NCBI GenBank assembly: GCA_044356835.1
Contig: JBIKVK010000126.1
Span: forward strand, 1 to 9,337
Length of the DNA stretch: 9,337 nucleotides
Direction: 5' to 3'
From: SYIM01 sp044356835
Lineage (GTDB): Bacteria; Pseudomonadota; Gammaproteobacteria; Burkholderiales; Burkholderiaceae_E
Each line of letters opens with the position of its first letter. Positions within the stretch are counted from its first letter, which is position 1. The position numbers and the translations under genes were made by a program. The notes below the pieces were generated by a model. That model was not told the origin of the DNA and searched no databases. It saw only the letters and a program-made list of their open reading frames with translations. This document shows, piece by piece, positions 1-7,149 of the stretch.

Positions 1-1
1 A

Positions 2-1777
2 GGGGTGTTGATCGCGCTGGCCATGGGCGATCAGCAGGCGATCGGCCATCGCTGGTGGGAGATCTTCAATCGGACCGGGGTGGGGCATTTGATGAGCATT
101 TCCGGGCTGCACATCACCATGCTCGCGGCGCTGGCCATGGGCCTCGCGCGGCGGGCGCTGCGTCTGCCGACCGGACTCAACCGGCGCCTTCTGGCTCGCT
201 GCCCCGGGCCCTGGCTCCACTGGGGCTTCGGGGTCAGCGTCGCATTTGTGTACGCAGGCATTGCCGGGTGGGGGATCCCCGCGCAGCGTACTTGCTGGAT
301 GCTCTTATTGACCGCGCTCGCCGTGCTGTCCGGTCGCTGCCGAGGCATTTTGGCCATCTTGGGACTGGCTGCAGCGGTGGTGACCCTGATCGATCCCTGG
401 GCACCGACGGCGGCGGGATTTTGGCTCTCCTTCGTCGCGGTCGCGGCGATCGCCGTGTATGGCTCCTCTCGCCGTCTGCGTTCGGTCGCCGATGACGCAC
501 AGGCCTTGACGAGCCCGGGCCGTGCCGGTCTGGGCGATCGTCTTGACCGTCTGCTGCGCGAGGCGGTGGCCAGCCAGTGGGCGGCCACCTTGTCCCTGCT
601 CCCCCTGAGCGCGCTGTTCTTTTCGAGCGTGTCCCTGGTCAGTCCGCTGGCCAATGCCTTTGCGATCCCCCTCGTTTCAATTCTGATCACACCACTCGTG
701 CTCGCGTACGCGATGATGGCTCTGCTGATGCCCGGGCTGGCCCAGGGTCTTTCGGTGGTCTTGATTGCTCCCACTGAGGCGCTACTGTTTGCGCTAGAGT
801 TTTTGTCGCGCTGGCCCTATGCCAGCTGGGTGTTGCCCCGCCCCGATCCCTTTGTTCTGGGCCTTTCCGCATTGGGCGTATTCATGCTGCTGCGGCCCCA
901 CCCGGTGCCGATGCGGCCTGCCTGGGCGTTTACCCTGCTGCCCTTGTTTTTGGGGGGCGCAGAGCTGCCCGGCCCGGGCGGGATCAGAGTTCATGCACTT
1001 GACGTCGGTCAAGGCTCGGCCGTGCTCATTGAAGCAAACGGCTTTCGCATGCTGTTCGATGCCGGGCCCTTGTGGTCGGCCGATTCCAATGCGGGCCAGC
1101 GCATTGTCGCTCCCTGGCTGCGGGCCAGGGGCGTACGCCGCATCGATCTGCTCGTTGTGTCGCATCCTGACCTGGATCATGCGGGAGGCGTCTTGGACGT
1201 GCTTCGCAGCGTGAAGGTCGATGCGGTGATCAGCTCGATTCCCAGCGGACACCCGTTCCGAATCGATCACCCGAATCACCGCAGCTGTCGCAGGGGCGAT
1301 CTCTGGCGGCAAGCGGCGGTCGAGATCGAGATCCTGCATCCGGGCGATGAGATGCCTCCAGGCGCCGCGCGCTCTCCCACCAATGCGCGCAGTTGCGTGA
1401 TGCGGCTCAGAACGACCGCGGGCAGTGTGCTGCTCACCGGCGATCTCGAGGCTCGCCAGGAACACGATCTGGTCAACCGATACGGGGCGGACCGCCTCGC
1501 GGCCGACGTGATGATCGTCCCCCATCACGGCAGCAACACCTCCTCGACCGAGGCGTGGCTTGCGGCTGTCGCACCGCGCTGGGCAGTCATTCAGTCAGGC
1601 TACCGCAACCGCTTTGGCCACCCAAAACCCAAGGTGCTCGATCGGTACGAACGCGCCGGTATCGTTGTCTTTCGCAACGATCTTCATGGCGCAATTTCAA
1701 TCGAATTGGCTCAGGGCCAATCGCCCACGATCACGAAGAGTCGGGTCGACCGAGCCCCTTACTGGCGTCTTAAATAA
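2..1777 (+). CDS. comEC: ComEC/Rec2 DNA-uptake channel, 5'-truncated by the window edge
   Basis: Inner-membrane channel that carries single-stranded DNA into the cytoplasm during natural transformation. About 590 residues are visible. The reading frame stays open to base 2 with no credible start, and family members are usually about 750-800 residues, so the first 150-250 residues lie outside the window. Numbering from the GTG codon at base 5, residues 1-300 hold the Competence domain: the RTGVGHLMSISGLHI signature (about 23-37) followed by many hydrophobic membrane segments. Residues about 325-575 form a metallo-beta-lactamase-like nuclease domain. Its start is VHALDVGQGS, the metal motif is HPDLDH (H387, D389, D391, H392), then LLTGDLE and VPHHGSN. 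All expected metal ligands are present, so the domain looks catalytically intact. The gene ends in TAA 16 bp from the stop of the convergent bdhA. Identification is secure; activity is inferred. Confidence 0.95.
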   Translation, partial: GVLIALAMGDQQAIGHRWWEIFNRTGVGHLMSISGLHITMLAALAMGLARRALRLPTGLNRRLLARCPGPWLHWGFGVSVAFVYAGIAGWGIPAQRTCWMLLLTALAVLSGRCRGILAILGLAAAVVTLIDPWAPTAAGFWLSFVAVAAIAVYGSSRRLRSVADDAQALTSPGRAGLGDRLDRLLREAVASQWAATLSLLPLSALFFSSVSLVSPLANAFAIPLVSILITPLVLAYAMMALLMPGLAQGLSVVLIAPTEALLFALEFLSRWPYASWVLPRPDPFVLGLSALGVFMLLRPHPVPMRPAWAFTLLPLFLGGAELPGPGGIRVHALDVGQGSAVLIEANGFRMLFDAGPLWSADSNAGQRIVAPWLRARGVRRIDLLVVSHPDLDHAGGVLDVLRSVKVDAVISSIPSGHPFRIDHPNHRSCRRGDLWRQAAVEIEILHPGDEMPPGAARSPTNARSCVMRLRTTAGSVLLTGDLEARQEHDLVNRYGADRLAADVMIVPHHGSNTSSTEAWLAAVAPRWAVIQSGYRNRFGHPKPKVLDRYERAGIVVFRNDLHGAISIELAQGQSPTITKSRVDRAPYWRLK

Positions 1778-1793
1778 ATCTCTTGTGCCCGCT

Positions 1794-2576
1794 TTACTGA
1801 GCGGTCCAGCCGCCGTCCACCGACCAGCTGGCGCCGCGCACCTGATTGGCAGCCGGCGAGCACAGGAACACCGCAACCTCGCCGAGTTGTTCGGGCGTTA
1901 CGAATTCGTGGCTGGGCTGCTTTTCCGATAGCAGCGCAACCCGCGCCTGCTCGATGCTGTGACCGGCTGCCGCAGCACGGGCGTCGATCTGTTTCTGCAC
2001 GAGCGGCGTGAGCACCCAGCCAGGACAGATGGCATTACAGGTGATGCCGGTCCGGGCGGTTTCCAGTGCAACCACCTTGGTCAGGCCGACAATGCCGTGT
2101 TTTGCGGCAACGTAGGCGACTTTTTCGGCTGAGGCGACCAGACCATGAGCAGAGGCAATGTTGATGATGCGACCCCAGCCCCGCTCGCGCATCGCTGGAA
2201 TCGCGCAGCGGATCGTGTGAAACGCCGATGAGAGGTTGATCGCGATCACCGCGTCCCAACGTTCGGGCGGAAACGATTCGATCGGGGCGACATGCTGAAT
2301 GCCCGCATTATTGACGAGGATGTCGACCGGGCCATGCCGTTCTGCAATGCGCTTCATCATGGTCTCGATCTCGGAAGCGCGCGACATGTCGGCCGCCTCG
2401 TAGTGCACATCGATGCCCGATTCTTTCGCGATGGTCGCCCGAATTCGTTCGATCTCGGCCGGGTCGCCAAACCCGTTGAGGACGATCCGCGCCTTTTGCG
2501 CGGCCAGTGCTCGAGCGATGGACAGTCCGATGCCGCTGGTCGAACCGGTCACCAAAGCAAGTTTTCCTTCAAGCAT
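1794..2576 (-). CDS. bdhA: D-3-hydroxybutyrate dehydrogenase (short-chain dehydrogenase/reductase)
   Basis: NAD-dependent cytoplasmic enzyme that interconverts (R)-3-hydroxybutyrate and acetoacetate, a step in using stored polyhydroxybutyrate or external ketone bodies. At 260 residues it has the full classical SDR length. The cofactor motif TGSTSGIG is at residues 10-17 and NNAG at 89-92. The residues I recall as catalytic or substrate-binding in the Pseudomonas fragi enzyme sit at the same numbers here: Q94, S142, H144, K152, Y155, K159, W187, Q196 and W257. This makes the substrate call much firmer than a generic SDR call. The ATG has a good ribosome binding site, AGGGAG, six bases upstream (CTCCCT at 2583-2588 on the + strand). 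It is convergent with comEC and divergent from the alpha/beta hydrolase gene, with an 82-bp gap carrying an inverted repeat. No polyhydroxybutyrate synthase or thiolase is in the window. Confidence 0.93.
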   Translation of the reverse strand: MLEGKLALVTGSTSGIGLSIARALAAQKARIVLNGFGDPAEIERIRATIAKESGIDVHYEAADMSRASEIETMMKRIAERHGPVDILVNNAGIQHVAPIESFPPERWDAVIAINLSSAFHTIRCAIPAMRERGWGRIINIASAHGLVASAEKVAYVAAKHGIVGLTKVVALETARTGITCNAICPGWVLTPLVQKQIDARAAAAGHSIEQARVALLSEKQPSHEFVTPEQLGEVAVFLCSPAANQVRGASWSVDGGWTAQ

Positions 2577-2603
2577 GGGGCACTCCCTGTAAACTTCCCG
2601 CGC

Positions 2604-2609
2604 ATTTTA
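2604..2609 (-). promoter_or_regulatory. Candidate -10 element for bdhA
   Basis: Read on the - strand this is TAAAAT, five of six matches to TATAAT. It would place the transcript start about 20 nt before the bdhA ATG. No good -35 hexamer lies 16-18 bp upstream, and that stretch is occupied by the inverted repeat at 2617-2634. The promoter may therefore need an activator, or the match may be chance. Confidence 0.35.
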
Positions 2610-2616
2610 GTCGAGT

Positions 2617-2634
2617 GCTCCCGCCTTAGGGAGC
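2617..2634. promoter_or_regulatory. Perfect inverted repeat in the divergent bdhA/hydrolase region, possible operator
   Basis: GCTCCC-GCCTTA-GGGAGC is a perfect 6-bp inverted repeat with a 6-bp centre, lying between two divergent genes. For bdhA it covers the spacer and -35 position of the candidate promoter, which suits a regulator site. It could also form a hairpin in the leader of the rightward mRNA about 25 nt before the hydrolase start. Neither role is shown by sequence alone. Confidence 0.35.
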
Positions 2635-2658
2635 TGGCCGGCCGAGGGGGCAAATCCG

Positions 2659-3531
2659 ATGTCTGTGCAGATGAAGGAGGTGCTGTGCGCGAGTCCGATC
2701 GGGCTTCATCGCCTGGCCTATTGGGAATGGATGCCGGACGGCCGAACTGCGGCGGACGTGCCCACCGTGATTTGCGTACATGGTCTGACCCGAAACTCAC
2801 GCGATTTTGACGCGCTCGCTCGGCGCCTTTCCGCGCGTTACCGGGTGGTGTGTCCCGACATGGCGGGGCGGGGGCGCTCTCAGTGGCTGGCCGATTCGGC
2901 GCTCTACGCCGTGCCCCAGTATGTGGCCGACTGCGTCACGCTGATCGCCCGTCTGGATGTGGATCGACTGGCCTGGGTGGGGACCTCGATGGGAGGCCTG
3001 GTCGGGATGAGTCTCGCTTCGCTCGCGGGCGCGCCTGTGAGCGCGATGGTCCTGAACGATATCGGGCCTGTGCTCGATGTTGACGGACTTGCCCGCATCG
3101 GGACCTACGTTGGACAGGCGCCCAGCTTCGATCGGTATGAGGAGGGCGTGGCCTACGTGCGTCAAACGGCGGCGAGTTTTGGCCCGCATGACGACGCGGG
3201 ATGGGATGCGCTCGCCCGTCACTACTGGGTGCTGCGTGCGGACGGCCGGTGGCATGCCCACTATGACCCCAGGATCGCTGAGCCTTTCAAAGCGTGGCTT
3301 GGACAGCCCGCGATCGATCTTTGGAGCATCTACGACCGGATCAGTTGCCCAACGCTCGTGACCCGAGGCGCGCAATCGGATCTTTTGAGCGGTTCGGTGG
3401 CGCGCGGTATGACTGAGCGTGGGCCGCGCGCGCGCCTGATCGAGTTTCCCGGGGTCGGCCATGCGCCGACCTTTATTCCGGTCGACCAGATCGATGCGGT
3501 CGATCAGTTCTTGATGGAGCATTTCAAATGA
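2659..3531 (+). CDS. Alpha/beta hydrolase, substrate unknown
   Basis: Soluble alpha/beta-hydrolase-fold enzyme of 290 residues with no signal peptide. The oxyanion-hole region is VHGLTRN (H41-G42). The nucleophile elbow is GTSMGG with Ser110, the likely acid is Asp241 in RGAQSD, and the catalytic histidine is H268 in VGHAP. A variable cap, about residues 140-220, lies between nucleophile and acid. The triad is complete, so an active esterase, lipase-like or C-C hydrolase is expected; the sequence does not fix the substrate. The ATG follows GAGGGGG (2644-2650) at a spacing of eight bases; a second in-frame ATG at 2671 is less well placed. The stop overlaps the start of the RidA-like gene (ATGA), indicating one mRNA and translational coupling. 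Divergence from bdhA allows, but does not show, a role in hydroxybutyrate ester breakdown. Confidence 0.85.
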   Translation: MSVQMKEVLCASPIGLHRLAYWEWMPDGRTAADVPTVICVHGLTRNSRDFDALARRLSARYRVVCPDMAGRGRSQWLADSALYAVPQYVADCVTLIARLDVDRLAWVGTSMGGLVGMSLASLAGAPVSAMVLNDIGPVLDVDGLARIGTYVGQAPSFDRYEEGVAYVRQTAASFGPHDDAGWDALARHYWVLRADGRWHAHYDPRIAEPFKAWLGQPAIDLWSIYDRISCPTLVTRGAQSDLLSGSVARGMTERGPRARLIEFPGVGHAPTFIPVDQIDAVDQFLMEHFK

Positions 3532-3884
3532 GCGATATCAAACGTTTGCATGTCGGTCCCCGCATGTCGGATGCGGTCATTCACCAGGGCGTCGTTTATC
3601 TGGCCGGACAAGTGGCAGATGACAAGTCGCTGGACGTGGCGGGCCAGACGCAGCAGATCCTTGCCACGATCGACCGGCTGCTTGCTGAAGCCGGAAGCGA
3701 CAAGACGCGCATCCTGACGGCCATGATCTTTCTGTCCGACATCTCGACGTTTTCCCAGATGAACAAAGTCTGGGATGCCTGGGTACCCCAGGGTCATACG
3801 CCCGCTCGCGCAACCGTCGAATCGCGGCTGGCCGCTCCGGAATACAAGGTCGAGATCAAGGTGGTCGCGGCCTGCAAGGCCTGA
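3528..3884 (+). CDS. RidA/YjgF/UK114-family protein, YoaB-like
   Basis: Small cytoplasmic protein of 118 residues covering the whole Rid fold. RidA itself hydrolyses reactive enamine/imine intermediates made by PLP enzymes, and its key arginine (R105 in E. coli RidA) and glutamate (E120) align with R94 (in TPARATV) and E109 (in KVEIKVV) here, so imine deaminase chemistry is possible. The segments MIFLSD, MNKVWDAWV and YKVEIKVVAA resemble E. coli YoaB as I recall it, more than RidA itself. This points to a side branch of the family with poorly known function. The ATG is preceded by GGAG (3516-3519) at eight bases and overlaps the hydrolase stop by 4 nt. That coupling suggests the pair work on the same compound or that this protein cleans up a by-product of the hydrolase. 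Confidence 0.9.
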   Translation: MSDIKRLHVGPRMSDAVIHQGVVYLAGQVADDKSLDVAGQTQQILATIDRLLAEAGSDKTRILTAMIFLSDISTFSQMNKVWDAWVPQGHTPARATVESRLAAPEYKVEIKVVAACKA

Positions 3885-3914
3885 GGTCGCGCCAGAGCCC
3901 CAGTGCCTCGAGCA

Positions 3915-3940
3915 GTCGGGCTGGTTTAACGCCAGCCGAC
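3915..3940. terminator. Bulged hairpin between convergent genes, weak terminator candidate
   Basis: GTCGG(G)CTGG at 3915-3924 pairs with CCAGCCGAC at 3932-3940, giving nine base pairs with one bulged G and a 7-nt loop. It includes the stop codon of the leftward iron-binding protein gene and lies 30 bp past the RidA-like stop, where a bidirectional terminator is expected. Neither strand has a T-run after the stem, so intrinsic termination would be weak. Confidence 0.3.
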
Positions 3941-4990
3941 TTCATCGATGATCTGCGCGGCCGCAGTTTGCGATCGACTGAGACGCTCAACCGGGAGCGG
4001 GTCGGGGCGGAAGGGTCCCATAGCCTCCAGGGCCCGATTGGTCACTTTTACGCCCGGTACGGCAGGCCATTCGTTGTTGCCGTCAGCCAGGTACACCTGG
4101 GCTGCATCGCTTGCAAGGTACTCTAGGAAACGAATTGCGGTCTGAGTGTTTCGAGCATGCGTGAGCACCCCCCCGCCCGTCACATTCATGTGCGTGCCGG
4201 GGCCGGACTGGTCAGGCCAGATGACCTTCACCTTTTCCGCCATGGCTCGCTCGTCTGGCTTGGTCGAATTCATGAGGCGCGCAAGGTAGTAGCTGTTGGT
4301 GAGGGCCACATCGCATTCTCCGACGGCAACCGAGCGGATTTGGTCCGTATCGCCGCCTCTGGGCTTGCGTGCAAGGTTCGCGACCACACCCCGCGCCCAG
4401 TCGGCGGCCTGGGCTCGTCCGTGATGCTCAACCATGGCGCTGATCAGGGACAGCATGTACGGATGTGCGCCTGATCGAGTGCACACTTTGCCGCGAAGTT
4501 CGGGTCGGGCGAGGTCGAGATAGCTGCGGACGTGTGCTGCGGCCGGTTTGTCCGGATTGACAACGATCACCCGCGCTCGCGTCGATACCGCAAACCAGGT
4601 GCTGCCGTTTCCCCGGTCCGCAGAGCGCAATTCGCCTGGGATCCGCGACTCGAGCGCCTCTGATCGGACAGGCCTGAACAGACCTTCCGCGTCGGCCTTG
4701 GCGAGCCGGGCAGCGTCAACCAGCAACAGCACATCGGCCGGGCTCCCCCGGCCCTCGCTGCGCAGTCGTTCAAGCAAGGCCTCGTCGCCCGCTTCGATCC
4801 GGTTGATCTTGATCCCGGTCAACTTTGTGAAGTCGGCATAGAGCCGCTCATCGGTCTGGTAGTGTCGGGCCGAATAAAGATTGAGCGTCTTGCCCTCCTG
4901 CTGACCCGAGGCGGGCGAGGGCACGGCAGTCGAGAACAACGCACAGGCGAGCAGTGCGAAGCCCAAGGCGCGATGAATTGATCGGGGCAT
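3926..4990 (-). CDS. futA: Periplasmic Fe(3+)-binding protein of an ABC transporter (FutA/FbpA family)
   Basis: Captures ferric iron in the periplasm and hands it to an inner-membrane permease/ATPase pair. With the chosen start it has 354 residues. An arginine-containing N-terminus, a hydrophobic stretch (about 9-19) and a small-residue region near 22-29 form a Sec signal peptide. The iron ligands of the family are visible: RHY (H43, Y44), Y178 in HPYML, and the paired tyrosines Y234-Y235 in NSYYLARL. The late motif MNVTGGGVL also fits. The open frame extends to an ATG at 5041, but the start at 4990 is preferred: AGAGGA lies seven bases ahead, the signal peptide then starts properly, and the extra 17 residues are proline-rich. 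The ATG at 4996 is too close to that site. A Fur-like palindrome and an RBS hairpin lie upstream. The permease and ATPase genes are not in the window. The symbol could equally be fbpA or afuA. Confidence 0.9.
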   Translation of the reverse strand: MPRSIHRALGFALLACALFSTAVPSPASGQQEGKTLNLYSARHYQTDERLYADFTKLTGIKINRIEAGDEALLERLRSEGRGSPADVLLLVDAARLAKADAEGLFRPVRSEALESRIPGELRSADRGNGSTWFAVSTRARVIVVNPDKPAAAHVRSYLDLARPELRGKVCTRSGAHPYMLSLISAMVEHHGRAQAADWARGVVANLARKPRGGDTDQIRSVAVGECDVALTNSYYLARLMNSTKPDERAMAEKVKVIWPDQSGPGTHMNVTGGGVLTHARNTQTAIRFLEYLASDAAQVYLADGNNEWPAVPGVKVTNRALEAMGPFRPDPLPVERLSRSQTAAAQIIDEVGWR

Positions 4991-4996
4991 ACGCAT

Positions 4997-5012
4997 GTCC
5001 TCTTGGGAGGAC
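4997..5012 (-). promoter_or_regulatory. Hairpin sequestering the ribosome binding site of the iron-binding protein gene
   Basis: On the - strand the mRNA reads GUCCUC-CCAA-GAGGAC, a perfect 6-bp stem with a 4-nt loop. The 3' arm contains the AGAGGA ribosome binding site (+ strand 4998-5003) of the start at 4990. If it folds, the binding site is paired. The geometry is clear in the sequence; a regulatory effect is inferred. Confidence 0.5.
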
Positions 5013-5083
5013 CTGATGAAAGACGGGGCGGGAGGGGGCATGGCTTGTTTTGCGGAGTGCGTCGATCGAGCGAGACAGCCTGG

Positions 5084-5112
5084 ATCTTAAAACAAACGCG
5101 AATCATTCGCAA
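5084..5112 (-). promoter_or_regulatory. Sigma70-like promoter of the iron-binding protein gene
   Basis: On the - strand, TTGCGA (5107-5112) and TAAGAT (5084-5089) are separated by exactly 17 bp. Each matches its consensus hexamer at four of six positions. Transcription would begin near 5077, leaving a leader of roughly 85-90 nt that contains the RBS hairpin. The -35 and part of the spacer coincide with the Fur-like palindrome, which raises confidence in both. Confidence 0.5.
5098..5110. promoter_or_regulatory. Fur-box-like palindrome
   Basis: GCGAAT-C-ATTCGC is a perfect 6-1-6 palindrome with the AATnATT core of the Fur consensus TGATAATnATTATCA. The outer positions are GC-shifted, as is common in GC-rich proteobacteria. 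It overlaps the predicted -35 and spacer of the iron-binding protein promoter, where bound Fe-Fur would block RNA polymerase. The start of prpE is about 117 bp to the right, so an effect on that gene is possible but less direct. Confidence 0.6.
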
Positions 5113-5226
5113 TAACAAGGGCCAATCCAGGGCCAGAGGCGAGCCCCTAGATCTGCGTAGAATTCAACGATCAAAAAGCCGGTCGGCCACCGATAGGCGC
5201 CGCCGCTCTGCGCGAGGAAGATAGCC

Positions 5227-7149
5227 ATGAATGAATCTGGAACGGCCCGCGGTCAGCGCCTGGTCGATGTACACCGACGGTCGCTCGAGGATCGGGATGC
5301 CTTCTGGTCCGAACAGGCGAGTCTCATTCACTGGCACCGGCCCTTTGATGAGGTGCTTGATTACGCCCGCCCCCCCTTTGCCCGCTGGTTCGTGGGCGGA
5401 CAGACCAATCTTTGCTTCAACGCCGTGGATCGCCATGCAGCGACCCACCCGGATCGGGCTGCGCTGATCTTCGTCTCAACCGAAACGGATCAGGAGAGGG
5501 TCTACAGTTTTGCCCAGTTGCGGCGCGAGGTCGAATGCATGGCCGCGGTCATGCAGTCGCTGGGCGTCAAGCGCGGTGAGCGCGTCCTGATCTACATGCC
5601 GATGATCCCGGAGGCGGCGTTCGCAATGCTCGCCTGCGCCCGGTTGGGCGCCATTCACTCGGTCGTGTTCGGGGGCTTCGCATCGCATAGCCTCGCATCG
5701 CGTATCGAGGATGCCAGTCCATCCCTGGTGGTCAGTGCCGATGCCGGCTCCCGGGCGGGCAAGGTCATACCCTACAAGGGCTTGCTGGATGAGGCGGTGA
5801 GACTGTCCGCGCACAAGCCGCAAGCGGTTCTGTTAGTCGACCGCGGGCTTGCATCGATGAGCAAGGTGGCCGGCCGTGACCATGACTATGCGCCGCTTCG
5901 CGAGCAGTTCGCACAGGCGACCGTGCCGGTGACCTGGCTTGAGTCAAACGAGGTGTCCTACACCCTTTACACCTCGGGCACGACCGGGCGCCCCAAGGGC
6001 GTACAGCGCGACGTCGGTGGCTATGCCGTAGCGCTCGCTGCGTCAATGCGCCACATTTTCTGCGGGCAACCCGGAGAAACATATTTCTCGACGAGCGACA
6101 TCGGTTGGGTCGTGGGTCATTCCTACATCGTTTATGGCCCACTGATCGCGGGCATGTCGACGATCATGTACGAGGGGACGCCCATCAGACCGGATGCAGG
6201 CATCCTTTGGCAACTGGTTGAGCGCCACAAGGTCACGGTGATGTTTTCGGCGCCGACGGCAATCAGGGTGCTCAAGAAGCAGGATCCTGCGTGGCTGACT
6301 CGATATGACACGAGTTCCTTGCGTGCGCTGTTTCTGGCGGGCGAGCCCCTGGATGAACCCACCGCGCGCTGGATTGCCGACGGGCTTGGGCGTCCGATCA
6401 TCGACAACTACTGGCAAACGGAAACCGGATGGCCGGTACTCACGGTGGCGCACGGCATTGAAAAAACGCCCACCCGATTCGGCAGCCCCGGCATGCCGAT
6501 GTATGGGTACGACGTGCGCCTGCTCCATGAGCAGACCGGCCATGAGGTAGGCGTTGACGAGAAGGGTGTGGTGGCGATCGTCCCGCCCTTGCCGCCCGGT
6601 TGCATGCAGACCGTTTGGAGAGACGACGAACGCTTCGTCAAGACCTATTTCACGAGCGTTCCGGGCCAACAGGTCTACTCGACCTTCGACTGGGGCATTC
6701 GCGACCGAGACGGCTACTACTTCATCTTGGGGCGCACCGATGATGTGATCAATGTTGCGGGCCATCGATTGGGCACGAGGGAGATCGAGGAGTCGCTGTC
6801 GAGTCACAGTGCGGTGGCCGAGTGCGCCGTGGTGGGTGTCGCTGATCAGCTCAAGGGCCAGGTGGCGGTCGGCTTTGCCGTTTTGAAGGATCCGGCTTTG
6901 ATCGCCGAATCATCCGCGCGTTTGAAGCTCGAGGGCGAACTCATGGCGGTGGTCGACCGTCAGCTTGGCGCGGTGGCGCGCCCCGCTCGGGTTCACTTTG
7001 TAAATGCTCTTCCCAAGACCCGCTCAGGCAAGGTCTTGCGCCGGTCCATCCAGGCCGTCTGCGAGGCTCGTGATCCGGGGGATCTCACCACGATTGAAGA
7101 CACCACCGCTTTGGATCAGATCCGCCAAGCGGTCTCGTCGAGCCGGTGA
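5227..7149 (+). CDS. prpE: Propionate-CoA ligase (AMP-forming), acetyl-CoA synthetase family
   Basis: Activates a short-chain acid with ATP and CoA through an acyl-adenylate, giving acyl-CoA, AMP and pyrophosphate. It has 640 residues, the full length for PrpE. The N-terminal ACS segment with GQTNLCFNAVDRH is at about 57-69. The phosphate-binding loop YTSGTTGRPKG is at 248-258, followed by VQRDVGGY, a string I associate with PrpE. YWQTETGWP is at 395-403, the GRTDDVINVAGHR hinge region near 506-518, and the C-terminal RSGK lysine is K602. That lysine is the adenylation catalyst and the usual target of reversible lysine acylation. GAGGAAG (5214-5220) lies six bases before the ATG. A lone TAGAAT at 5158-5163 could be a -10, but no -35 fits. 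The other methylcitrate genes (prpB, prpC, prpD) are absent here, so acetate or other short acids remain possible substrates. Its TGA overlaps the start of the transporter gene. Confidence 0.88.
   Translation: MNESGTARGQRLVDVHRRSLEDRDAFWSEQASLIHWHRPFDEVLDYARPPFARWFVGGQTNLCFNAVDRHAATHPDRAALIFVSTETDQERVYSFAQLRREVECMAAVMQSLGVKRGERVLIYMPMIPEAAFAMLACARLGAIHSVVFGGFASHSLASRIEDASPSLVVSADAGSRAGKVIPYKGLLDEAVRLSAHKPQAVLLVDRGLASMSKVAGRDHDYAPLREQFAQATVPVTWLESNEVSYTLYTSGTTGRPKGVQRDVGGYAVALAASMRHIFCGQPGETYFSTSDIGWVVGHSYIVYGPLIAGMSTIMYEGTPIRPDAGILWQLVERHKVTVMFSAPTAIRVLKKQDPAWLTRYDTSSLRALFLAGEPLDEPTARWIADGLGRPIIDNYWQTETGWPVLTVAHGIEKTPTRFGSPGMPMYGYDVRLLHEQTGHEVGVDEKGVVAIVPPLPPGCMQTVWRDDERFVKTYFTSVPGQQVYSTFDWGIRDRDGYYFILGRTDDVINVAGHRLGTREIEESLSSHSAVAECAVVGVADQLKGQVAVGFAVLKDPALIAESSARLKLEGELMAVVDRQLGAVARPARVHFVNALPKTRSGKVLRRSIQAVCEARDPGDLTTIEDTTALDQIRQAVSSSR

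Noticed and set aside
31..1528. Long - strand open frames (31-774 and 794-1528) opposite comEC
   Set aside because: They are antisense shadows of a GC-rich gene with clear ComEC motifs. Their translations are rich in Arg, Pro, Ser and Ala with no recognisable domain.
1789..1804. CCGCT...AGCGG hairpin between comEC and bdhA as a terminator
   Set aside because: Only five base pairs with a 6-nt loop and no T-run on either strand, overlapping the bdhA stop codon.
2797..3522. 241-residue - strand frame opposite the hydrolase
   Set aside because: Antisense shadow of a gene with a full catalytic triad; no domain, no ribosome binding site noted.
4930..4960. Lipoprotein signal (LLAC) in the iron-binding protein
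   Set aside because: Leu at the -2 position is atypical for a lipobox, and a small-residue region further on fits ordinary signal peptidase I cleavage.
4991..5041. Upstream ATG at 5041 as start of the iron-binding protein
   Set aside because: It would add a proline-rich stretch before the signal peptide and has no suitable ribosome binding site. The ATG at 4990 has AGAGGA at seven bases and a proper signal peptide.
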